DNA of 36,952 nucleotides, from contig SHYO01000024.1 of NCBI GenBank assembly GCA_009692745.1, forward strand, positions 1 through 36,952, in the 5' to 3' direction. Both the position numbers and the translations under genes were made by a program. A model generated the notes under the pieces. It did no database searches. It was given only the letters and a program-made list of their open reading frames with translations, and was not told the origin of the DNA. This document shows positions 24,156 through 32,944 of the stretch, piece by piece (position 1 is the stretch's first letter; every line of letters begins with the position of its first letter). Source of the stretch: Chloroflexota bacterium. GTDB taxonomy: Bacteria; Chloroflexota; Anaerolineae; Epilineales; SHYO01.

Positions 24156-25769
24156 ATGCCAGCAATGATCGTCGCTCCCCAACCCGTAGCCGTTGAAGCC
24201 GGAGCCAAGGTGCTGATGTCCGGCGGCAACGCCATCGACGCCGCTGTTACCTGTGCCTTTGTCCAATCCACCCTCGACCCGCAGAGCTGCGGCCTGGGCG
24301 GCTTCTTCTTACTGAACCTCCATCTGGCCCAAGCTCCGCAAAATCCTGTCCTGCTGGATGGCCCCGCTGTAGCCGGTGAAAAAGCGACCCCCACGATGTG
24401 GCAGGATATCTACCTGCGCCCCAGCGCCGATGGTTGGGGATATCTGCTCCAAGGGGATGTCAACGATATCGGCTATCAGGCTATCTGCACCCCCGGCACT
24501 GTCAAAGCTCTAGGCGCCATGCTGGAACGTTGGGGCACCATCTCCTGGGAACGGGCTATTGCCCCGGCTATCCAGATTGCCGAGGAGGGCTTTGTTGTCG
24601 GCCAGCAAATGTCCGATGGTTGGAAAATCAGAGGAGCCTACACCGAGAGAACCAGTGCGATGGAGTATATCCGCCGCAATCCCGAAGCCAGTCGCATCTA
24701 TCTCCATGCCGATAGCTCCCCCTACGATGCCGGCGAGCTCTTGCGCAACCCGGATCTGGCCCGCACCCTGCGCCAACTAGCCGAAAAAGGGGCGGACGAC
24801 TTTTACCAGGGTGAGCTGGCCCGCCGCATCAGCGCCGACCTGGCTGCCAACGGCAGTTTTATCACCCCTCGCGATCTGGCTACATACCGGCTGCGGGAAA
24901 CCGAATCCATCGTCACCACCTATCACGGCTACACCATTGCCACCTGCCCCCCGCCCCACGGCGGCCCTGTACTGCTGGAGATGCTCAATATTCTGGAGGG
25001 CTATGACCTGGCGGCCCTGGGTCATAACTCGCCGGAGTACATCTACCTTGCCTCTATGGCTATGAAATCCGCCTTCGCCGATCGCAACCCCTACCTGGCT
25101 GATCCGGAATTCTCGGCTGTGCCCGTAGAGTGGATGACCTCTAAATCCCGCGCCGCTCAGTGGCGAGATCGGATTGACCGGGGTGAGCCGATCAAGGTTT
25201 CTACCATACCTGTCGATTCCCCTGATACCACCCATATCAGCGTCGTCGATCACCAGGGCAACTGTGTCTCCCTGACCCATTCCCTGGGGGCCTCCTCCGG
25301 CGTCATCTCCCCCGGCCTGGGCTTTATGTACAACAACTCGATGGCCCTCTTCCACCCCTTGCCCGGCCATCCCAATTCCATCGCTCCGGGCAAAGGGCGT
25401 ATCACCAATATGACACCTACCATCATCTACAAAGACGGCCAACCGGCCCTGATCATCGGCGCCCCCGGCGGCAACCGCATCATGGGTTCCCTGGCCCAGG
25501 TGATTGTGAACTTCATCGACTTCGGTATGGGGATTCAAGATGCCATCCTGGCGCCCCGCTTTGCCTGCGAAGGGGACATCATCCTCTGCCAGCCCCGTAT
25601 ACCGGAGTACATCTGCGCTCAAGTGCGTCCAAAACACCCCATCCGCCGCCTGGCCCAGAGTTACAGCGGCCTGGCTATGGTCCATGCCATCGCCATCGAT
25701 CCCGTCACGGGAAAACTCTCCGGCGGCGCCGATCCCGCCGGCGCCGGTATGCCCCTGCAAATAGCCTGA
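24156..25769 (+). CDS. Cytoplasmic gamma-glutamyltransferase-family Ntn hydrolase (copy 1)
   Basis: A 537-residue member of the GGT family, which as proenzymes cleave themselves before a Thr that becomes the nucleophile. The predicted site is D357/T358 in D-T-T-H-I-S-V-V-D, giving a large chain of ~357 and a small chain of ~180 residues. Other family signatures are G-G-N-A-I-D-A-A-V near the N-terminus, P-P-P-H-G-G-P (where E. coli GGT has a P-S-S-G-G type loop), L-G-F-M-Y-N-N-S-M and G-A-P-G-G-N-R-I-M. It has no signal peptide; the protein begins directly at the domain, like Bacillus YwrD, whereas classical GGTs are exported. Possible substrates are gamma-glutamyl peptides, glutathione or other amides, and I cannot tell which. 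The start has AAAGGA upstream. A close paralogue follows. Confidence 0.88.
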   Translation: MPAMIVAPQPVAVEAGAKVLMSGGNAIDAAVTCAFVQSTLDPQSCGLGGFFLLNLHLAQAPQNPVLLDGPAVAGEKATPTMWQDIYLRPSADGWGYLLQGDVNDIGYQAICTPGTVKALGAMLERWGTISWERAIAPAIQIAEEGFVVGQQMSDGWKIRGAYTERTSAMEYIRRNPEASRIYLHADSSPYDAGELLRNPDLARTLRQLAEKGADDFYQGELARRISADLAANGSFITPRDLATYRLRETESIVTTYHGYTIATCPPPHGGPVLLEMLNILEGYDLAALGHNSPEYIYLASMAMKSAFADRNPYLADPEFSAVPVEWMTSKSRAAQWRDRIDRGEPIKVSTIPVDSPDTTHISVVDHQGNCVSLTHSLGASSGVISPGLGFMYNNSMALFHPLPGHPNSIAPGKGRITNMTPTIIYKDGQPALIIGAPGGNRIMGSLAQVIVNFIDFGMGIQDAILAPRFACEGDIILCQPRIPEYICAQVRPKHPIRRLAQSYSGLAMVHAIAIDPVTGKLSGGADPAGAGMPLQIA

Positions 25770-25948
25770 CATAGAGACCACGGAGGGCACGCAGAGTTTT
25801 TTATGAGCAAGGTTTGCCACCGCGCATGAAAGGTGCGGTCTTTGATCTCCAGACGAGCACGGTGAGAAATTTTCTTTAGTAGGTACTGCCTCCGGCTGCA
25901 CGTCTTTGGCGCTCCCGGAAGAGGTGCGGCCAGGAGACCGCATCTACT

Positions 25949-25977
25949 TTCACCAGAACCCAATATCATGCTATAGT
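25949..25977 (+). promoter_or_regulatory. Candidate promoter for the second GGT-like gene
   Basis: TTCACC (25949-25954), a 17-bp spacer, and TATAGT (25972-25977) with an upstream TG. It lies 31 bp before the ATG, so the second paralogue is probably transcribed on its own as well as by readthrough. Confidence 0.45.
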
Positions 25978-26008
25978 AATCAAAAAACATTCCTAAAGGA
26001 GACATCTC

Positions 26009-27622
26009 ATGCCCGGTATGATTGTTGCACCCGAACCCGATGCGGTAGAAGAGGGCGCCAAAGTCTTGATAGCAGGTGGCAACGCCATTGACGCTGCGGT
26101 TACTTGCGCCTTTGTCGAGTATATTCTCAATCCCCACTCTTGCGGTGTGGGCGGCTACATTCTGCTCAACTTCCACCGCGCCGGGGACGCGCCGGGCCAC
26201 TCCGTCATCGTCGATGCCCCCGCGGTGGCCGGCTCAAAAGTCAGACCAGAGATGTGGCAGGATATCGTCATCCGGCCCAACCCCGACGGCTGGGGCTATT
26301 TCCTCAAAGGCAAAGTCAACGACATGGGCTACCAGGCCATCTGCACCCCCGGCGCGGTGAAAGGTCTATCCACCATATTGGAGCGCTGGGGCACGATCTC
26401 CTGGGAACAGGCCATCGCCCCCGCTATCCGGATTGCCGAGGAAGGTTTTGTGGTCAGCAATCACCTGGCTGCCTATTGGACCACCAAAGCCGCTTACCGC
26501 GAAGCCGCCTCCCTGCTGGACTATATCAAGAACAACCCCGAGGGCAGCCGCGTTTACCTCAAAGCCGATGGCTCACCCTATGACGCCGGTGACACCCTGC
26601 GCAATCCCGACTATGCCCGCACACTACGCGAGCTTGCCGCAAAGGGTGCTGATGACTTCTACCACGGCGACTTGGCCCAACGTATCAGTGCTGACCTGGC
26701 GGCTAACAACAGCTTCGTCACTGCCCAGGACCTGGCCGAATACCAACTGCGGGATGAACAGCCTGCGGGCGGCACCTATCGGGGCTACGGCGTGACCTCC
26801 TCCCAGCCGCCCCACGGCGGCCCCACCCTGGTTGCCATCCTAAATATCCTGGAAGGTTATGACCTGGGCTCGATGGAGCATAATTCTCCCGAATATATCT
26901 ACCTGGTCTCTATGGCTATGAAAGCGGCATTCGCCGACCGCAACCCTTACCTGGCCGATCCCCTGTTTTCGGATGTACACCTGGCCTGGATGACCTCCAA
27001 AGAGCGGGCTGCCGAGTGGCGCGACCGTATCGACGAGGGGGAGCCGATCAAAGTCTCCTTCACCGCCACCGAGCCGCCCGATACCACCCACGTCAGCGTG
27101 GTGGACAAAGCAGGCAACTGTGTCGCTCTCACCCATTCCCTGGGTTCCTCAGGCGGCGTCATCACGCCCGGTATGGGCTTCATGTATAACAACTCTATGG
27201 TCAACTTCCACCCCTACCCGGGCCATCCCAACTCCTTCGCACCTAAGAAGGGGCGCACTACCGGCATGACCCCTACGATTGTTTATAAGGATGGCAAGCC
27301 CATCATCGTCGCCGGCGCCCCCGGCGCTACCCGTATCATCACCTCCACCCTGCAAGTCATCCTGAATATCCTGGATTTCGGCATGAGCGCCAGCGAAGCT
27401 GTCCTGGCTCCCCGCTTCGATTGTGAGGGGGATATGATCAAGGTCCAGGCGCGCATTCCCGAGTATGTCTGCGACGTCGTGCGCCGCAAGCATCCTATCA
27501 CCCGCCTGCCCCAGAGCCACGGCGGCCTGGCCCACGTCCACGCCATCGCCATCGATCCCCAGACCGGCGCCCTCTCCGGCGGCGCAGATACGGGGAGCGG
27601 CGGTATGGCTTTGCTGGTGTAG
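26009..27622 (+). CDS. Cytoplasmic gamma-glutamyltransferase-family Ntn hydrolase (copy 2)
   Basis: A 537-residue paralogue of the preceding gene, with identical length and roughly two thirds of residues matching by eye. The nucleophile would be T359 in D-T-T-H-V-S-V-V-D. G-G-N-A-I-D-A-A-V, P-P-H-G-G-P, M-G-F-M-Y-N-N-S-M and G-A-P-G-A-T-R-I are present. In the last motif the G-G of copy 1 is G-A here, near the glycine loop that contacts substrate in GGTs, so the two may differ in specificity. No signal peptide is present. AAAGGAG precedes the ATG, a separate promoter lies just upstream and a strong terminator follows. The 239-bp gap between the two genes holds no further gene. Confidence 0.88.
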   Translation: MPGMIVAPEPDAVEEGAKVLIAGGNAIDAAVTCAFVEYILNPHSCGVGGYILLNFHRAGDAPGHSVIVDAPAVAGSKVRPEMWQDIVIRPNPDGWGYFLKGKVNDMGYQAICTPGAVKGLSTILERWGTISWEQAIAPAIRIAEEGFVVSNHLAAYWTTKAAYREAASLLDYIKNNPEGSRVYLKADGSPYDAGDTLRNPDYARTLRELAAKGADDFYHGDLAQRISADLAANNSFVTAQDLAEYQLRDEQPAGGTYRGYGVTSSQPPHGGPTLVAILNILEGYDLGSMEHNSPEYIYLVSMAMKAAFADRNPYLADPLFSDVHLAWMTSKERAAEWRDRIDEGEPIKVSFTATEPPDTTHVSVVDKAGNCVALTHSLGSSGGVITPGMGFMYNNSMVNFHPYPGHPNSFAPKKGRTTGMTPTIVYKDGKPIIVAGAPGATRIITSTLQVILNILDFGMSASEAVLAPRFDCEGDMIKVQARIPEYVCDVVRRKHPITRLPQSHGGLAHVHAIAIDPQTGALSGGADTGSGGMALLV

Positions 27623-27661
27623 CAGGTTGGCCCGATTTATCTGGCCCTATAAACACATATC

Positions 27662-27695
27662 AAGGGTGCTCCTTTCTGCAAAGGGGCACCCTTTT
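27662..27695 (+). terminator. Rho-independent terminator after the second GGT-like gene
   Basis: AAGGGTGC (27662-27669) pairs perfectly with GCACCCTT (27686-27693), followed by TT and then A. It is 40 bp after the stop codon. The stem is strong but the T run is short. Confidence 0.7.
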
Positions 27696-27717
27696 AGGAA
27701 ATTTCGGCCAATCGTAG

Positions 27718-27736
27718 GGGTGAGGTCTCCTCGCCC
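27718..27736. repeat. REP-like hairpin
   Basis: GGGTGAGG and CCTCGCCC form an 8-bp stem (one G-U pair) around a 3-nt loop. Its form recalls short palindromic repeats scattered in Chloroflexi intergenic DNA, which I know only as a general pattern. No other copy is seen in this window. Confidence 0.4.
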
Positions 27737-27853
27737 GTGCGGTGCTACAGAATCCAAGTCACTTTCACTAGACGCGGGTTTGCATTATGTGGCATAGTAC
27801 CAATATGTAGCGCTCCCGATGGACCGGTTTTTAATATCAGCCGCAGACCGCTA

Positions 27854-27967
27854 GGCTGAAGCCATACGCTGAGAGAGCGAAGCCATACGGGCTGGAAATG
27901 CTGCCATAAGCTTTATTTTAGCTCGCCGAGCTTTGCTCTTTTAGCGCGGTGGCTTCAGCCCCGCGCT
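27854..27967. repeat. Structured intergenic element with nested inverted repeats
   Basis: GGCTGAAGCCA at 27854-27864 is the reverse complement of TGGCTTCAGCC at 27950-27960. GAAGCCATACG occurs twice (27858-27868 and 27879-27889). A 10-bp hairpin with one bulged T, AGCGCGGTGGC / GCCCCGCGCT, spans 27943-27967. The element could be a mobile palindromic repeat or a structured leader. It covers the upstream GTG at 27949, which argues against translation starting there. Confidence 0.55.
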
Positions 27968-28065
27968 GCCGCTTACAGCGCAGAGCTTCGTCATCCGTCA
28001 TCACGCTGGCAACGATCCTGAACATAGGATTACCGGATTTAATAATTATTAACCTTCATCAACCG

Positions 28066-29523
<1,458 letters not shown>

Positions 29524-29596
29524 CCCTGAGACCTTACTTAAAGCGAGAGGTTATTACCTGGACCGGGGGGCTCACACCGGCAGGAAGTAGGGCTTT

Positions 29597-29638
29597 TATA
29601 GAGGGCTGGGCGGTGGTAACTGCCCCAGCCCCTCTATA
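29597..29638. terminator. Terminator-like palindrome
   Basis: TATAGAGGG (29597-29605) pairs with CCCTCTATA (29630-29638), and the stem continues inward through CTGGG/CCCAG with one bulged C. It is strong and symmetrical but lacks a T run on either side. Confidence 0.4.
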
Positions 29639-29830
29639 TATAATCTAATAAAATCTAGAGAAATTTAAGGTTGTCACAGACGTCATTTCTGCCTGTTTTT
29701 TACCTGTTTCAGCCGGATTTTGGGGCCGTTTTTGGCCCAATGTTAAAAGGGTTGCCCGCAACCCCCCGTAAATCCCGGCGCCGGCAAAGAGGCGTCATGC
29801 TACCGCAGGCCATTTTATCCTATCCTATAG

Positions 29831-29836
29831 TATAAT
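29831..29836 (+). promoter_or_regulatory. Candidate -10 box for the res-mod operon
   Basis: A perfect TATAAT lies 105 bp before the res ATG. No good -35 hexamer is found at the usual distance. Confidence 0.35.
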
Positions 29837-29941
29837 TATCTCCAGTTAACAACGCGCTGAAACCGGCGCGGGGTTGCCAGCCGCCGGCGGTACAACTTAG
29901 ACCGCCCATCGTATAGAAGCACATGTAAGGAACGTGACCGC

Positions 29942-30604
29942 ATGAGCCAGGTTGTCATCGAGAACCCGATTATCAACTCACCGTTCGACGAGCCGTCCCG
30001 CCATTTCCGATTCACCGATGAGGGCATCAGTAATGAAATCGTGGCCGGAAGGCGCAGCAGTTCCTACTTTGTGCCTATCGCCAGGCCGAAGAAGAAGAAC
30101 GCCAAACAACTGCATTTCGACACGGAGTGGACCCAGGATCGCATCGAAGAGAACAAGCTGGTCAATGATATCCGCCGCCGCGTGGCACTATGGCGCAAGG
30201 GCGGCTACGTGGGGGTGACGCCGGTTACCGCGCGCTTAATTGCTTACTGGACCGATCCCGAGCGCGAGAAGAAGCTCTTCTTCTGCCAGAACGAAGCCCT
30301 GGAAACTGCTATCTACCTGGCCGAGGTCGCCCGGAAGTACGGCGACGGCTGGATCGAGAACGCGCTGCGCGAGGCGAACGACACCTCGAATCCCGGCCTG
30401 CCGCGCACGGCGTTCAAGATGGCCACCGGCTCCGGCAAGACCGTGGTGATGGCCATGCTTATCGCCTGGCAGACGCTGAACAAGCGCGCCAACCCGCAGG
30501 ATGCCCGCTTCTCCGATACCTTCCTGATCGTCACGCCCGGCATTACCATCCGCGACCGGCTGCGCGTGCTGCTGCCCAACGACCCGGAGAACTACTACCG
30601 CTAG
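29942..30604 (+). pseudogene. res: Type III-like restriction endonuclease (Res), N-terminal part before an amber stop
   Basis: 220 codons of a Res subunit of the family annotated as BPTD_3080-type restriction endonuclease, a DEAD/DEAH-helicase-nuclease of about 1000 residues. Walker A A-T-G-S-G-K-T is at 161-167, and the conserved segment ending L-P-N-D-P-E-N-Y-Y-R is directly followed by TAG (30602-30604). Family members continue with a Gln, Glu or similar residue and then R-D-I-V-P. Here the next codons do encode R-D-I-V-P-A-Q-L in the same frame, so one base change (for example CAG to TAG) explains the break. Several genes in this window (P450, GT2, GGT copy 2) end in TAG, so TAG is a normal stop here. 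AAGGAA precedes the ATG. Confidence 0.85.
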
Positions 30605-32944
30605 CGCGATATCGTGCCGGCCCAGCTCCAGGAGCAGCTCGGACAGGCCAAAATCTTGATCACCAACTTCCACGCCTTTCAACTGCGCGAAAGCGCGGAC
30701 GGCGCCAGGTTGACGAAGGAGCTCGCCGGGCAGAATGCCAGCGGCGCCAACCAGGAGACCCCTGACCAGATGGTGCGGCGCGTCTGCCGCGAGTTGAGCA
30801 GCAAGAAGAGCATTATCGTTATCAACGACGAAGCCCACCACTGCTACCGCCGCAAACCCGACGGCGCGGAGGAAAGCCTCAGCGGCGACGAGCGCATCGA
30901 GGCCAGGAGCCGCGAGGAAGAGGCGCGCATCTGGATTTCCGGCATCGAGGCCGTGAAAGCCAAGATCGGGGTGAAGGCCATCTACGATCTTTCGGCCACC
31001 CCGTTCTTCCTGCGCGGCTCGGGCTACCCGGAAGGCACGCTTTTCCCGTGGGTGGTCTCCGACTTCTCTCTGATCGACGCCATCGAGGCCGGCATCGTCA
31101 AGGTGCCGCGCGTGCCCGTGGCCGACGACGCCATGACCGGCGAGCAGCCGACTTACCGCGACCTGTGGCTGCGCATCCGCGAGCACCTGCCGAAGAAAGG
31201 GCGCAAAACAGAGGCGGCCGGCGCCGAACCGCAACTGCCCGCCGAGCTGCAAGGCGCGCTGCACAGTCTCTACAGCAACTACGAAAAATATTACCGCCTG
31301 TGGGAACAGAACGCCGAAGCGCGCGCCCGCGGCATCACCCCGCCCGTTTTCATCGTGGTCTGCAATAATACCAACGTCTCCAAGCTGGTCTTCGACTTTA
31401 TCGCCGGTTGGGAAAAACAGATCGGGGCAGAGACCGTCGTCCAGGCCGGGCAACTGCCCATCTTCCGCAACGACGATGGCCGCGGCGGCTGGCTGCACCG
31501 GCCGAACACCATCCTGGTGGACAGCCAGCAGCTCGAATCCGGCGCATCTATGAGCGATGACTTCAAGAAGATCGCCGCCCGGGAAATCGACGAGTTCAAG
31601 GCCGATTACCGCGCCCGCTTCCCCGGCCGCGACGCCGAGGATCTCACCGATGAGGACCTGCTGCGCGAAGTGATGAACACGGTCGGCAAGACCGGCAAAC
31701 TGGGCGAACAGGTGAAGTGCGTGGTCAGCGTCTCCATGCTCACCGAAGGCTGGGATGCCAAGACGGTCACCCATGTGCTGGGCGTGCGCGCTTTCGGCAC
31801 ACAACTGCTGTGCGAGCAGGTGGTGGGCCGCGCCCTGCGGCGCATGAGTTACGCCGCCAACGAGCACGGCCATTTCGACCCCGAATACGCCGAAGTGTAC
31901 GGTGTGCCGTTTTCCTTCATCCCGTGCAGCGGCTCCGCCCCAGACCCCCAGCCCGGCCCGCTGCCCTCGCGCGTCCGTGCGTTGGAAAGCCGCATCGTGT
32001 GCGAAATCACCTTCCCCCGGCTGCTCGGCTACCGCTACGACGTGTCCGGCGAGCGCCTCAGCGCCAGCTTCGGCGCTGCCTCCCGGCTGGCCCTCTCCAC
32101 CGCCGACATTCCCACCCGGACCGAAAGCGCGCCCATCGTCGGCGAGGCCAGCATCCACACCCTCGACGATCTGCAGCGCCACCGGCCCAACGAGGTGGCC
32201 TTCCGGCTGGCCAAGCTCACGCTGGAAAGGTATTTCCGCGACGACGACGGCAACGACAAGCCCTGGCTCTTTCCGCAACTGCTTGGCATCGCCAAACGCT
32301 GGCTGGCGGAATGCGTCACGCTCAAGGACAACACCTTCCCACAACTGCTGCTGCTGATCGAGTTTGCGCACGACGCGGCCGACCGCATCTACCAGGCGAT
32401 TGTCGATGGCGGCGACGGCAGGGCGGCGCTCAAGCCTATGCTGCGCCCCTATGACACCCTCGGCTCCACGCGTTACGTGGATTTCGACACCACCCGGCCG
32501 GTCTTCGCCACCCGCGCTGACAAGTGCCACATCTCCCATGTGGTGGCCGACACGGACTCGTGGGAACAGAAGATGGCGGCCGCCCTGGAAGAGATGGACG
32601 AGGTAGTGCGTTACGTCAAGAACCACAACCTGGGCTTCACCATTCCCTACACCCTGAACGGCGAAGAGCGGCAGTACGTCCCCGATTTCATCGCCTGTCT
32701 TGACGACGGCCACGGCGCGGATGACCTCTTGCACCTGATCGTGGAGGTGACCGGCGAGAAGAAGAAAGATAAAGCTGCCAAGGTGGCTACGGCGCGGACG
32801 CTGTGGGTGCCGGCCATCAATCACCACGGCGGCTTCGGCCGCTGGGACTTCATCGAAGTGGCCGACCCGTGGGACGCGCAGCATCTCATCCGGGGGTACT
32901 TGCAGGCGCAGGCGGCGTCCAGAAGGGAGACCACGCATGGCTAA
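30605..32944 (+). pseudogene. res: Type III-like restriction endonuclease (Res), remainder after the amber stop
   Basis: The same frame continues to TAA at 32942-32944. A GTG at 30614 could start a 776-residue product, but it has no ribosome-binding site, and that product would lack Walker A. Numbered on the full protein, the DEAH box I-N-D-E-A-H-H is near 294-300, S-A-T-P-F-F follows, the arginine-finger motif V-V-G-R-A-L-R-R is near 627, and the C-terminal nuclease region has V-P-D-F-I (about 911) and L-I-V-E-V-T-G-E-K (about 932), fitting a PD-(D/E)xK arrangement. Apart from the amber codon no frame or motif damage is visible, so the lesion is recent or is a sequencing error. It overlaps mod by 8 bp, indicating translational coupling. 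Confidence 0.85.

Larger units (their letters stand above)
29524..29941. other. Intergenic region between flavoprotein gene and RM locus
   Basis: 418 bp without a gene. It contains a long palindrome at 29597-29638, a second stem TGGGGCC/GGCCCA at 29721-29739, a 6-bp hairpin GGGTTG/CAACCC near 29750, and a TATAAT at 29831-29836. AT-rich and GC-rich patches alternate, as at a junction of DNA with different histories. Confidence 0.5.

Noticed and set aside
23944-24394. Minus-strand frames with repeated S-A-L-S-C-T-Q-H peptides
   Set aside because: They are translations of the 17-bp tandem repeat, which happens to be stop-free on that strand.
24777-25943. 388-codon minus-strand frame over the first GGT-like gene
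   Set aside because: Antisense shadow in GC-rich coding DNA without motifs.
27949-28065. Upstream GTG start for the flavoprotein
   Set aside because: It lies inside a strong hairpin of a palindromic element, and the added residues do not resemble the family N-terminus.
30602-30604. Amber codon as recoding or pyrrolysine
   Set aside because: TAG ends the P450, the BACON-like protein, the GT2 and the second GGT-like gene in this window, and no tRNA or downstream element for recoding is seen.
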